Part shown: one piece after another, positions 16,527 to 25,280 of the stretch
Layout: each line of letters opens with the position of its first letter
Numbering within the stretch: the first letter of the stretch is position 1
From: Sulfobacillus sp.
GTDB taxonomy: Bacteria; Bacillota; Sulfobacillia; Sulfobacillales; Sulfobacillaceae
Reading direction: 5' to 3'
DNA: 64,000 nucleotides
NCBI GenBank assembly: GCA_027309085.1
Contig: DAIDDL010000006.1
Location: 1-64,000, forward strand
The notes under the pieces: generated by a model
Told to the model about the DNA's origin: nothing
Database searches by the model: none
What the model saw: the letters and a program-made list of their open reading frames with translations, nothing else
Translations under genes and position numbers: made by a program

Positions 16527-18896
16527 CTAGTCCGGGTCGCCCAGAGTGGCGACCGTGACGCCGTCGCCGCCTTCCCCCCGCTCGCCCAGGCGGAACTGGC
16601 TGACACGGGGGTCCGCCTTGAGCATTTCCCCCACCGCCCGGCGCAGCACCCCTGTCCCTTTGCCGTGGATGATCCGCACCTGGAACGCCCCCGCCAACAC
16701 CGCGTTGTCCAGATATTTGTCGACCACGTCCAGCATCTCCTCGACATTCATTCCGCGGACATCGCACTCGACCGGCAGTTGCTGCGCCTTGATGGCCAGG
16801 TGTCCGCCAGAAGACCTCCTAGCCCCGGCGGCTGGCCTTTGGGGCCGGGATGCGCGCTCCAGATCGTCAACGGGAAGCTTCACGCGCAAGGCGCCCACTT
16901 CCACCAGAGCCACCTTCCCATTGACCTCAAGGACATGCCCCAGCCCCTCAAAGTCCCTGACTTGGACGTAGTCCCCCGCGGCCAGGTGGAGGTCCGCCGG
17001 GTTTTTGAGGGGCTCCAGATCTTTGGGGAGGATCCCGCGCCGGCGCCAGGTGTCCCGCAGCGCCTCCACAGCCCGCGCCTGGTCCGGACCCTGCTGCCGG
17101 CGCACATCCGTGATGGCTTCCATCATCTCCTCATGGAGGACGTCAAGCTCTTTGTGCCACTGCTCCCTCGTGCGGCGCAGTTCTTTTTCACTAGTTTCCA
17201 GCCACCGGCGCCTCTCCTGCTCGAATGCCAGTGTCTTCTCCTGCAAAGCCTGAGCCTGGTCCTGGACTTGCTGCCTGGCTTCCCGCAGCTCCATTTGCAG
17301 GTGGTTGGCCTGGTCTATCACGTCCGCCAGGGTGGTGCCTTCCTCGTCCATCAGGGCGCGGGCCTGGTCTATCACACTGCGCAGCATCCCCAGCCTCTCG
17401 GCGATATACAGGGCATGCGAGCTTCCGGGCTGGCCCATGATCAGGTGGTATGTGGGAGTCAGTGTCTCCCGGTCAAATGCCACCTGGGCATTCTCCACAT
17501 CAGGAAGCCGGAATCCCAGCAGCTTGAGACGGCTGTAATGGGTGGTGACAACTGCATAGGCCCGGATTTCCCGCAAGCGGTAGATCATGGCCTCCGCCAG
17601 CGCCGACCCTTCATCCGGGTCGGTTCCAGCCCCCAGCTCGTCGACCAGGCACAGCGTCTTCTCGTCAGCGAACTCCATCATGGGGATAAGGCGGGCCATG
17701 TGGCTTGAAAAGGTGGAGAGATTCTGCTCAATGCTCTGCTCGTCGCCGATGTCGACCCAGATGCGGTCAAACCAGGGCACGGCCGTCCCCGCGCGGCAGG
17801 GCACCATCATCCCGGCCAGCGCCAGACTGACGACGAGTCCCGCCGTCTTCAGCGCCACCGTCTTGCCTCCAGTATTGGGGCCGGTGATAATGAGAATGTG
17901 GCGGGACTCCTCCAAGGACAGATTCAACGGCACCGGGTCCTCAATCAGCGGGTGGCGCGCATCTTGCAGGCGCAGGTCCGGGCCTCCCATCAGGGGCAGG
18001 ACCGACTGGGTCTTCTGGCCGTAACGCACCACTCCCAGCAATTCGTCAAGCCATCCCACCGTCTGCTCAACCGCGCCGCACTCAGCAGCTGAGGCGCCTA
18101 CCGCCCGCGACAGTTCCGCCAGCAGGCGGCGGATCTCGTCGTCTTCCTGATTGCGCAGCTCCGTCAGCTGGTTTTGCTTCTGCACAACCGGCATGGGTTC
18201 CACGAACACTGTCTGCCCACTCGACGAGCGGTCATGCACAATGCCCGGCACCTGGTTGCGGAACATGGCCTTGACCGGAACCACCCGCCGGCCGAAACGG
18301 ATGGTGACCACCGGATCTTGTATGAATTCCGCCCAGTGTCCAGAGTGAATAATGCCGTCGAGCAGCCGGTCAATTTCCCCTTCCGACTGGCGGATCTCCC
18401 GCCGGATATGGTGCAAGGCCGGGCTGGCGCTGTCCCGCACCTCGCCGTGCTCGTCCAGCACCCGCGAGATGGCCTGGGCCACCCCCGCCAGGCTGGGCAT
18501 TTGCGACAGCGCCCGGTCCAAGAGCGGGTAATCCTCAGGGTTCACCCACTCTCTGGCCGATTCCGCCACCCTGAGCGTCGCGGCGATGCCTGTGAGTTCC
18601 TCCGTCGTCAGCATCCCGCCTTTGCCGGCCCGCCTGGCGGGCTCCGCAATGGATACCGCCCCGCGCAGGGAGACGGCCATTCTTTCCCCGTCGCGCAGAA
18701 GCCGCAGCACTTCTTTGAGACTCTCGTGCCGTTTTTGCATGGCTGTTTCGCCCTTGACATACCCGGCTTGAAGAATGCGCTCCCGACCCATAGGGGTGTC
18801 AGCCAACTCTGCTATCCGCTGGAGCACGGCGGGAAACTGGACCAAGTCGAGACTGATCCGCAACCGGCTCTCCGCTATCGTATCTACCGTGTTCAC
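16527..18896 (-). CDS. mutS2: Endonuclease MutS2
   Basis: The protein has the MutS ATPase core with Walker A GPNTGGKTVALKT, a long coiled coil (about 520-640) and a C-terminal Smr nuclease domain (CDVRGMNVEEML, IIHGKGTGVLRRAV). MutS2 suppresses homologous recombination and, in Bacillus, also acts on collided ribosomes. I chose the GTG giving VNTVDTIAESRLRISLDLVQF because GGGGAG precedes it and the upstream 35 residues are unlike the family. The product is 789 residues. Confidence 0.93.
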   Translation of the reverse strand: MNTVDTIAESRLRISLDLVQFPAVLQRIAELADTPMGRERILQAGYVKGETAMQKRHESLKEVLRLLRDGERMAVSLRGAVSIAEPARRAGKGGMLTTEELTGIAATLRVAESAREWVNPEDYPLLDRALSQMPSLAGVAQAISRVLDEHGEVRDSASPALHHIRREIRQSEGEIDRLLDGIIHSGHWAEFIQDPVVTIRFGRRVVPVKAMFRNQVPGIVHDRSSSGQTVFVEPMPVVQKQNQLTELRNQEDDEIRRLLAELSRAVGASAAECGAVEQTVGWLDELLGVVRYGQKTQSVLPLMGGPDLRLQDARHPLIEDPVPLNLSLEESRHILIITGPNTGGKTVALKTAGLVVSLALAGMMVPCRAGTAVPWFDRIWVDIGDEQSIEQNLSTFSSHMARLIPMMEFADEKTLCLVDELGAGTDPDEGSALAEAMIYRLREIRAYAVVTTHYSRLKLLGFRLPDVENAQVAFDRETLTPTYHLIMGQPGSSHALYIAERLGMLRSVIDQARALMDEEGTTLADVIDQANHLQMELREARQQVQDQAQALQEKTLAFEQERRRWLETSEKELRRTREQWHKELDVLHEEMMEAITDVRRQQGPDQARAVEALRDTWRRRGILPKDLEPLKNPADLHLAAGDYVQVRDFEGLGHVLEVNGKVALVEVGALRVKLPVDDLERASRPQRPAAGARRSSGGHLAIKAQQLPVECDVRGMNVEEMLDVVDKYLDNAVLAGAFQVRIIHGKGTGVLRRAVGEMLKADPRVSQFRLGERGEGGDGVTVATLGDPD

Positions 18897-19031
18897 TAGG
18901 CTCTCCCCATCTTCGGGCGACGTTCTTCCCCTGGCATAGTTTTTCCGCGCACGTCTTGGTTCCGGACACAAAGTCCGGCACCCCAGCGTTGCCGCCGGCA
19001 TGCCGGACTGCGCTGATATAGAGACCTTCTG

Positions 19032-19037
19032 ATTATA
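19032..19037 (-). promoter_or_regulatory. Possible extended -10 promoter for mutS2
   Basis: On the minus strand TGTTATAAT lies just after the zapA terminator and about 140 bases before the mutS2 GTG. The extended TG and a perfect TATAAT support a promoter, but I see no good -35 box. Confidence 0.4.
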
Positions 19038-19043
19038 ACACCC

Positions 19044-19074
19044 GAAAAAGCCACTGCGCCGGGGCGCAGTGGCT
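19044..19074 (-). terminator. Intrinsic terminator after zapA
   Basis: A 12-bp perfect stem (AGCCACTGCGCC with its complement) and a two-base loop are followed by TTTTT on the minus strand, 13 bases after the zapA stop. Confidence 0.9.
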
Positions 19075-19087
19075 GACTTCAGACCCG

Positions 19088-19372
19088 TTACGGCGTGCCG
19101 TTTTTAGCGGGGCGGCTGGTGCGCCACTGCTCTTGCATAGCCTTGACCAGCTCTTCATTTTGCTCCTGGAGATGGTAGAGATCCTCGGCCATATTCAGCA
19201 GGGCCAGCACCGCCAGCCGTGAAATTCCCAGATGGGGATTTTTGGCGGCCACAACCCGGAGACGGCCATCAACATGGTGCGCGAGTGCCTGAATCACATC
19301 TTTGGGCAGATCTCCTTTGAGCTGGTACTCCTCACCATAAATCATCACGGTCGTCCGAACGGGTTCTGCCAC
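19088..19372 (-). CDS. zapA: Cell division protein ZapA
   Basis: The 94-residue protein has the ZapA pattern: TTVMIYGEEYQLKGD at the start, a central HVDGRLRVVAAKNPHLGISR and a C-terminal coiled coil (MAEDLYHLQEQNEELV). ZapA crosslinks FtsZ filaments at the Z-ring. The GTG start follows AAGGGGG. In Firmicutes zapA is typically found between pheT and mutS2, as here. Confidence 0.9.
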   Translation of the reverse strand: MAEPVRTTVMIYGEEYQLKGDLPKDVIQALAHHVDGRLRVVAAKNPHLGISRLAVLALLNMAEDLYHLQEQNEELVKAMQEQWRTSRPAKNGTP

Positions 19373-19453
19373 GCTGCCGCCCCCTTGTCGTCTTTACTAC
19401 TATTGTTCGAGACCTTGCAACGTTTTTCCTGCTAATCCCTGAAAAAAATCAGA

Positions 19454-21796
19454 TTATTGTCGGATGCTGACGCCTAAGGGGGCCATGGCGTCCAATATCT
19501 GCTGCATGGCCCCATCTACTTCGGCATCGGTCAGGGTGGCGTCATCCGGCTGAAATACAAAGCGGAGGGTCCATGACTGCCCGAATTCCCCGCTGTAGCG
19601 GTCAATTGGCGCGACTGAGCGCAATCCCGGGAGCGGGAGAGCTTTTACAGCCTGTACGAGAGACTGGTACGCAACCAGTGCCGGCACCACCACGGACAGG
19701 TCGCGCACAACCTCCGGGAACCGCACGGGGCGTTCCATGCGGGGGGCCTCCCGCACCGCGGGCGCGGCCCCCACCCGCATCACCCACACGCCAAGCCTCT
19801 TGGCATGGTAGCGCTGGGCGATGCGGGGGCGCACCTCTCCCAAATATCCGCACACCTCCCCCCTGGGGCTCCAGATCTCCAGCGTGCGGCCGGGATGGAG
19901 GTATTCTGGCGCCTGGTCTGTCTGCCGCCATGTCAGTCCCATGCCGCAGCGCACATTGACCTGTTCCAACACCCCTTTCAGGTCGAGCACATGGGGCGTG
20001 TCGGGGTGGGGATAGCCGGGAAAGTCTTCCAGTGTCTCTACCACGGCCAGCTCATTCGCTTCCAGGGGAGTGTCCCCGTCCGCCCCGTACACCGGCGCCA
20101 GCTCAAACAGGCGCAGGGGCAGGCTGCGTCTGGACCGGTTAGTCTCGACAACTTCGAGCAGACCCGGCAGAAGAGATTGGCGCAAGGTGCGCTCCTCATC
20201 CCGCAGAGGGTTCTTTACCACAACCGCTTCCCCTCCCAGATTCACTTCCGCACGGGCCACCCGCTCTGGCGATGTGAAAGACCGGGTCACCACTTCCCAG
20301 TACCCTGCCTCCGCTACCGTATTCTTAATGAGTTCCCGGTAAGCTTCCCCTTCCTCGCGCCGTCCGGGAACGGCCGGGGCCGAGAAGACGGTGGGCGCAA
20401 TGGTGTCAATACCATACAGCCGCGCCACTTCTTCAGCCAGGTCATGGCTGCCGTTGACGTCATGGCGGTCATGGGGAATCAACACGTCCCCAGACGCCGT
20501 GATCCCAAACCCGAGACGCTCCAGCCCCGCCTGAATTTTCTTGTCGTCCCACTCCACTCCCAGCAGCTTCCGAATTTTGCCGGGCTCAAAAGGAATTTGC
20601 CGTGCTGCTTCCATGTGCCCCAGAAGCTGGCTGGCCTGGGTGGATTCATACAGTCCCGCCTCTCCCAGCAGACCGCGGTAGCGCGCGGGCGCGAGAAATA
20701 CCGCCAGCGGGTCCGTGCCCTTGCCAAAATGCAGCGCGGCATCGGAATAAATCTGGTGGCGGCGCATGGTCTGGAAAATCAGTGACGGCTGGAAGTGGGC
20801 CGACTCCAGCATGACATGCGCCGTCTGTGCTGAAATAGCAGACCGGACCCCTCCCATGACTCCGGCCAGGGCCAGCGGGCCCTGGTCATCCGCAATCACC
20901 AGGTCCTCTGCAGTGAGCATTCTCTGCTGGCCGTCCAGTGTGAGCAGCTCTTCGCCGGGCCGGGCCCGGCGCACTTGGATCAGTCCCTGAACCTTGTCCC
21001 CATCAAAGGCATGCAGGGGCTGTCCCATGTCCCACAGCAAGAAATTGGTAAGGTCCACGGCCGGGAAAATGATGCGCTGGCCAATGGCCCGGAGCAAGGT
21101 CTGCATCCATAGCGGGGTGACGTCTTGAGGGCGGATTTGGTAAGACACCAGACCGTACAGCGGGCAGTCCTGAGCATCCTCCCTAAGCGCCAGGGAATCC
21201 TGGCCATAGGCAAAGGGAGGGTCCCACTGCGGCCTGGGCAACGAGAATCCCGCCGCCAGTTCCCGGGCGAGCGCCTGCATGCTCTGTCCAAACACCGCCA
21301 GATTGGGTGTGAGTTCCAACTCAAATACTGTGTCCCAGCCGCCGATAGCATCGAGGAACCGTGTGCCCACCGCTTCTGGGCCCTGCCAGATCCACAAGTC
21401 CTGCGGGCCTTGGACGTAACCCAGTTCACTGGCGGACAGCAGCATGCCCGGGGACAGCACCCCGCGCATGCTCACCGCTTCGAGGACGCGTCCGTCAACC
21501 AGTTCCGTGCCAACCGGGGCATACCACACATGGTCGCCGGGCATGCCATTGGAAGCCCCCGTCACAACGTCCACGCGGCTGCCGTCCCCGCGGGTCACGG
21601 TCACAATCGACAGGTGGTCGGCATCCGGGTGCTTGACCCGGTGAGTCACCTCTACCAATTCCACCGGCTCGTACCACCGGCCCCAGGGCTCTGCCGAGGC
21701 GACTTCCCATCCCATCTGCGTCAACTTTTCCGCGACCTGCGAGGGCTCCGGCAGACCCGGCACATACCGTGCAATCCAATTGTAACTGGCCTTCAT
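19454..21796 (-). CDS. pheT: Phenylalanyl-tRNA synthetase beta subunit
   Basis: At 780 residues it has the full set of domains: the EMAP-like tRNA-binding domain near 40-150 (VTHRVKHPDADHLSIVTV), B3/B4 editing domain, B5 domain and the C-terminal ferredoxin-fold anticodon domain (RFPEVVRDLSVVV). It forms an alpha2-beta2 enzyme with PheS. Its ATG overlaps the pheS stop as ATGA. Confidence 0.96.
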   Translation of the reverse strand: MKASYNWIARYVPGLPEPSQVAEKLTQMGWEVASAEPWGRWYEPVELVEVTHRVKHPDADHLSIVTVTRGDGSRVDVVTGASNGMPGDHVWYAPVGTELVDGRVLEAVSMRGVLSPGMLLSASELGYVQGPQDLWIWQGPEAVGTRFLDAIGGWDTVFELELTPNLAVFGQSMQALARELAAGFSLPRPQWDPPFAYGQDSLALREDAQDCPLYGLVSYQIRPQDVTPLWMQTLLRAIGQRIIFPAVDLTNFLLWDMGQPLHAFDGDKVQGLIQVRRARPGEELLTLDGQQRMLTAEDLVIADDQGPLALAGVMGGVRSAISAQTAHVMLESAHFQPSLIFQTMRRHQIYSDAALHFGKGTDPLAVFLAPARYRGLLGEAGLYESTQASQLLGHMEAARQIPFEPGKIRKLLGVEWDDKKIQAGLERLGFGITASGDVLIPHDRHDVNGSHDLAEEVARLYGIDTIAPTVFSAPAVPGRREEGEAYRELIKNTVAEAGYWEVVTRSFTSPERVARAEVNLGGEAVVVKNPLRDEERTLRQSLLPGLLEVVETNRSRRSLPLRLFELAPVYGADGDTPLEANELAVVETLEDFPGYPHPDTPHVLDLKGVLEQVNVRCGMGLTWRQTDQAPEYLHPGRTLEIWSPRGEVCGYLGEVRPRIAQRYHAKRLGVWVMRVGAAPAVREAPRMERPVRFPEVVRDLSVVVPALVAYQSLVQAVKALPLPGLRSVAPIDRYSGEFGQSWTLRFVFQPDDATLTDAEVDGAMQQILDAMAPLGVSIRQ

Positions 21797-22851
21797 AGAC
21801 TGGCCCTCCCTATATAAGACTGGAACTGCGAGAGAAACTGCATGTCGTTTTGGTACAGCAGACGCAAATCGTCAATCCCGAACAGGCGCATGGCCAGACG
21901 CTCTATCCCCAGGCCGAAGGCAAATCCCGTGACCTCGTCCGGATTGTACCCGCCGTTGCGCAAGACCTCAGGATGCACCATCCCTGATCCCAAAATCTCC
22001 ACCCAGCCCGTCCCCTTGCATACCCGGCAGCCCGCCCCCTGGCACGCCGCGCAGGTAACGTCCATCTCCACGGACGGTTCGGTAAAGGGAAAGTAGGATG
22101 GCCGGAAGCGGGTCGCAATGTTCGCGCCCAAAAGTTCGAGCGCCATAGCGGTCAAGGTGCCTTTAAGGTCGGCCAGGGTGATTCCCCGGTCGATTACCAG
22201 ACCTTCAACCTGGAAGAACATCGGCACGTGGGTCGCATCATCATCGCGCCGGAACACCCGCCCCGGCGCGATAACTTTGACCGGGAGCGCTCCTTGGGCC
22301 TTTTGCATGGCGCGGATCTGCACCGGCGACGTGTGAGTGCGCAGCACCCGGTTCGGAAAGTTGGTGAAGAAAGAGTCCTGCATATCGCGGGCAGGGTGAT
22401 TGGCGGGGATGTTCAGAGCCTCAAAATTGTACCATTCCTCTTCAATCTCCGGCCCGTACTCCAGGGAGAATCCCATGCGCAAGAACACGTCCTCAATCAG
22501 CCGGCGCACCCGCGTGGTGGGGTGCAACAGCCCTGCCCGCGGCCATGAGCCCGGGAGGGTCATGTCAATTTTCTCCTGCCGGAGCTGCTGGGTTTCCTGG
22601 GCCAACTCCAGCGCCTGCTGCCTGTTCCCTATCGTGTCGAGGGCTTCTTGACGCAGGGCGTTGAGCCGCTGCCCTTGCACCCGCCTGTCCTCCAGGGACA
22701 GTTTGGACAACTCTTTCATTGCCTGCGAAATCGTGCCGCGCCGCCCCAGCCAGCGGTTGCGGATTTCCTGAATGGCCTCGGGCGCCTGGGCTTCTGCTGT
22801 CTGCTGCCTGATTTCCGCCATCCACTGGTCGTAAAGATTATCCGGTGTCAT
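21793..22851 (-). CDS. pheS: Phenylalanyl-tRNA synthetase alpha subunit
   Basis: The class II catalytic subunit, 352 residues from the chosen ATG (MTPDNLYDQW). An N-terminal coiled coil binds tRNA-Phe. Motif 2/3 sequences and a CAACQGAGCRVC cluster before WVEILGSGMVHP are present. The track start is inside the T-box leader and adds 26 spurious residues. Confidence 0.96.
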   Translation of the reverse strand: MTPDNLYDQWMAEIRQQTAEAQAPEAIQEIRNRWLGRRGTISQAMKELSKLSLEDRRVQGQRLNALRQEALDTIGNRQQALELAQETQQLRQEKIDMTLPGSWPRAGLLHPTTRVRRLIEDVFLRMGFSLEYGPEIEEEWYNFEALNIPANHPARDMQDSFFTNFPNRVLRTHTSPVQIRAMQKAQGALPVKVIAPGRVFRRDDDATHVPMFFQVEGLVIDRGITLADLKGTLTAMALELLGANIATRFRPSYFPFTEPSVEMDVTCAACQGAGCRVCKGTGWVEILGSGMVHPEVLRNGGYNPDEVTGFAFGLGIERLAMRLFGIDDLRLLYQNDMQFLSQFQSYIGRASL

Positions 22852-22865
22852 TTCGCCTTCCCCTT

Positions 22866-23100
22866 TCCCATAAAAAAACCACGTCCCCCCAAGGGCGAAC
22901 GTGTTCGCGGTACCACCTTTATTCGACACTGACCGTGTCCTTTACAGCGCATAACGGCGCTAGCCGGCAGACCTTACCCCATTCCCTGTTCAGGCCCGCA
23001 CTCCCCAGCGAATATGGGCTGCCCGCAGCTCCGGCTCCCACCCTTCCCGGATTCTCTGTCCTGCAGACTGTAGCCCACACGTTCTGGATCATCATTTGTA
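22866..23100 (-). ncRNA. T-box riboswitch upstream of pheST
   Basis: On the minus strand the conserved AAAGGTGGTACCGCG (22906-22920) is followed by a hairpin (CACGTTCGCCC...GGACGTG) and TTTTTTT. The upstream part is structured, and TTC occurs in CCATATTCGCTGG, a plausible phenylalanine specifier. Uncharged tRNA-Phe would base-pair to the leader and block the terminator. The 5' end is approximate; a -10-like TACAAT lies at the end of the methyltransferase gene. Confidence 0.92.
22872..22903 (-). terminator. T-box terminator of pheST leader
   Basis: The stem CACGT...ACGTG with an inner CCC/GGG is followed by a run of seven U on the minus strand. It overlaps the T-box sequence, so the two structures are mutually exclusive. 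Confidence 0.85.
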
Positions 23101-23109
23101 GATTTTGGA

Positions 23110-23952
23110 TTATTGTATCATAAGAGGCGGGGCGCACAAAACTCCCGCGCGGCGCCGCGCCGATGACGCCTGAAAAGCTAAAATCGAGCCCGCCACTGCC
23201 ACATTGAGCGACTCGGCCGAAGCCACCATGGGAATCGTGACCTGCAGGGAATGGGCAACCAGCTCGCTAGGCAGTCCCCCGCCTTCATTGCCCAAAACCA
23301 CCGCCACCGAATTCGTCCAGCGGACATCCGCATAATCCATCCCCCCGTGGGCGACAGCGGTCACCATCTGCACCCCCATCGCCTCCAACTCGCTGGCCCA
23401 CTCGTCCCCAAGCGGCACGACTGGGAGTTTGAAGACGCTTCCCGCTGACGACCGCAGGGCCTTAGGGTTGAACGCATCGACCGTGCCCTTGGTCAGTCCC
23501 ACCATATGGGCCCCTGCCGCCTGGAAACTGCGGATCAGCGTGCCCAGATTGCCGGGATCCTGAATTTCATGCGCCACCCCAATCAGCAGCGGCGCATCTT
23601 GGGGCACAGGCCACCCGGCCGGCCACCGGGGGGCGTGGGCGACAGCCACAATGCCCTGATGCGTCTGCACTGCTGACAAGTCATCCAGGATGCGGTCCGT
23701 GACGTACACCATGCGGGTCCTAGCAGCCTGCAGCCGGGCTAGGAGACTGCGTCCAGGCACCTGCGACGCCATGCGCTGCCCATAAAGAACGAGGTGGATG
23801 AGAACTCCCGCATCCACCGCGTCTGCTACCATGTGAAACCCTTCCAAGACCGCCTGCTGCTGCTTCTCGCGAAACGTCCGGCTAGCGAGAAGCCGCCGCA
23901 CAGTGCGCACGGACTTGTTGTCCAGAGAATCGAGTGGCTGGATAACCGCCAT
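23110..23952 (-). CDS. TrmH/SpoU-family RNA 2'-O-methyltransferase
   Basis: At 280 residues it has an N-terminal substrate-binding domain and a C-terminal SPOUT knot with all three motifs: GVAHEIQDPGNLGTLIRSF, VVLGNEGGGLP and VASAESLNVAVA. Enzymes of this type methylate ribose in 23S rRNA or tRNA using SAM. Its position between rplT and pheST is standard in Firmicutes (ysgA). The target nucleotide is not decidable here. Confidence 0.9.
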   Translation of the reverse strand: MAVIQPLDSLDNKSVRTVRRLLASRTFREKQQQAVLEGFHMVADAVDAGVLIHLVLYGQRMASQVPGRSLLARLQAARTRMVYVTDRILDDLSAVQTHQGIVAVAHAPRWPAGWPVPQDAPLLIGVAHEIQDPGNLGTLIRSFQAAGAHMVGLTKGTVDAFNPKALRSSAGSVFKLPVVPLGDEWASELEAMGVQMVTAVAHGGMDYADVRWTNSVAVVLGNEGGGLPSELVAHSLQVTIPMVASAESLNVAVAGSILAFQASSARRRAGVLCAPPLMIQ

Positions 23953-23954
23953 GA

Positions 23955-24308
23955 TTACAACTGTTCTTTCGCCTTGGACACCAGGACTTTAAAGCTGTCC
24001 ATGTCGCGCACGGCCATATCCGCCAAAATTTTGCGGTCAAGCCCAATGCCGGCACGGTGCAAGCCATTGATCAGTTTGCTGTAAGACAAGCCGTTCAGAC
24101 GCGCTGCAGCATTGATGCGCGCAATCCAGAGACGCCGGAAATCACCTTTCCGCTTTTTGCGGTGCTGGTAAGCGTACCATAGTGAATGCATTACGGCTTC
24201 ATTAGCTGGCTTGAAATGACGGGAACGTGCGCCCCGGTATCCTCTCGCCAGTTTTAAAATCTTCTTGTGACGGCGATGTCTCACCATCCCGTGTTTTACG
24301 CGAGCCAT
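23955..24308 (-). CDS. rplT: Ribosomal protein L20
   Basis: This 117-residue protein is the typical L20 length and begins [20 protein letters not shown]20 is an early 50S assembly protein that also represses its own operon by binding the leader. Third gene of infC-rpmI-rplT. Confidence 0.98.
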   Translation of the reverse strand: MARVKHGMVRHRRHKKILKLARGYRGARSRHFKPANEAVMHSLWYAYQHRKKRKGDFRRLWIARINAAARLNGLSYSKLINGLHRAGIGLDRKILADMAVRDMDSFKVLVSKAKEQL

Positions 24309-24349
24309 TTTTCAAACCCCTCCACGACAATTAGTTTACCCAGGCACGG

Positions 24350-24550
24350 TTACTTGCCGTTGGGCAACAGGCGCTTTGCACGGTGGTAATCCGCATGAGA
24401 CAGCAGGACGCCCTCGCGCAGCTGGCGCCTCTGAGACGGCGACTTGTGCTCGAGAAGATGACTCTTGCCGGCGCGGCGGCGCGCTATTTTTCCCTTCCCG
24501 GTAATCATGAGGCGTTTGGCGGCTCCACGATGTGTCTTCATCTTCGGCAT
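24350..24550 (-). CDS. rpmI: Ribosomal protein L35
   Basis: 66 residues, MPKMKTHRGAAKRLMITGKG, diagnostic of bL35. It starts four bases after infC ends. Confidence 0.98.
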   Translation of the reverse strand: MPKMKTHRGAAKRLMITGKGKIARRRAGKSHLLEHKSPSQRRQLREGVLLSHADYHRAKRLLPNGK

Positions 24551-24553
24551 GCG

Positions 24554-25066
24554 TTACACTCCCTTTTTCGGCGCTAGAATCATAATCATGCTGCGGCCCT
24601 CTACACGAGGAGGTCTCTCAACCATGCCTACGTCGTTGACCAATTCAGCCAGTTTGCTCAAGGTCGTCTGTCCCAATCCCGCATGGACTATTTCCCGTCC
24701 GCGAAACATCATGGTGCATTTGACTTTGTCCCCGTCCGACAAAAATCGGTGGGCACTTTTCACCTTCACGTCGAAGTCATGGTCCTCAATGTTGGGGCGT
24801 ATTTTTAACTCCTTCACACTGACGATTTTCTGCTTTTTGCGGGATTCCCTTTCCCGTTTGGCCTGCTCATATTTATACTTCCCATAATCCATGAGCCGGC
24901 ACACCGGGGGACGGGCAGTGGGAGATACCTCCACGAGATCAAGATGGCGCTCCTCAGCCAACACTAGTGCCTCGCGCAGAGAGACGACTCCAAGTTGTTC
25001 AGCCTCGTCTCCTACCAAACGCACGTCGCGTGCTCGGATCTCATTGTTAATCCTGAGATCTTTGAT
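24554..25066 (-). CDS. infC: Translation initiation factor IF-3 with non-canonical ATC start
   Basis: The family N-terminus (KDLRINNEIRARDVRLVG) extends 14 codons upstream of the GTG used in the track. The only start with a ribosome site is ATC at 25066-25064, eight to nine bases after AAGGAGGG. infC commonly starts with AUU or AUC, which lets IF-3 control its own synthesis by rejecting such starts. The full product is 170 residues, with the N-domain, a basic linker and the C-domain (SDGDKVKCTMMFRGRE). An ATT four codons later is an alternative. Confidence 0.9.
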   Translation of the reverse strand: MKDLRINNEIRARDVRLVGDEAEQLGVVSLREALVLAEERHLDLVEVSPTARPPVCRLMDYGKYKYEQAKRERESRKKQKIVSVKELKIRPNIEDHDFDVKVKSAHRFLSDGDKVKCTMMFRGREIVHAGLGQTTLSKLAELVNDVGMVERPPRVEGRSMIMILAPKKGV

Positions 25067-25228
25067 GGTCTTTGTCCCTCCTTCGACTGTCTTATCTCTA
25101 TTCCTTGAAGAATTCCAAACAAAAAAGGGCGGATCAATCCGCCCAATAACAGAAACTACGTTCCATCAACCCTTTTGGTCCGCACCGGAGGGTGAGAAGC
25201 TCTTGCTCCTGCTTTGTTCGGCATATGC
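25067..25228 (-). ncRNA. L20-type leader of infC-rpmI-rplT
   Basis: The leader between the promoter and infC contains GAGCTTCTCACCCTCC, GTGCGGACC and AAAAGGGTTGATGG, the arrangement I recall for Bacillus infC leaders, followed by a perfect terminator. Excess L20 would stabilise the terminator. Assignment is by resemblance and position. Confidence 0.75.
25121..25145 (-). terminator. Attenuator in the infC leader
   Basis: An 8-bp perfect stem (GGGCGGAT / ATCCGCCC) with a two-base loop is followed by TTTTTT on the minus strand, about 55 bases before the infC start. It lies downstream of the infC promoter, so it works as an attenuator rather than only as the thrS terminator. Confidence 0.85.
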
Positions 25229-25234
25229 AAGTTC

Positions 25235-25264
25235 ATTGTAACGGAAAACCGCATAGGCCGTCAA
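25235..25264 (-). promoter_or_regulatory. SigA-type promoter of infC operon
   Basis: TTGACG and TACAAT are separated by 18 bases on the minus strand, directly after the thrS stop. Confidence 0.75.
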
Positions 25265-25280
25265 TCATTTTGTGCGGTCG

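Noticed and set aside
16665-17708. 347-aa plus-strand ORF
   Set aside because: It is entirely antisense to mutS2 and arises from the GC-rich third positions of that gene.
23883-24067. Short minus ORF overlapping rplT
   Set aside because: It is a frame-shifted reading of rplT and the methyltransferase start.
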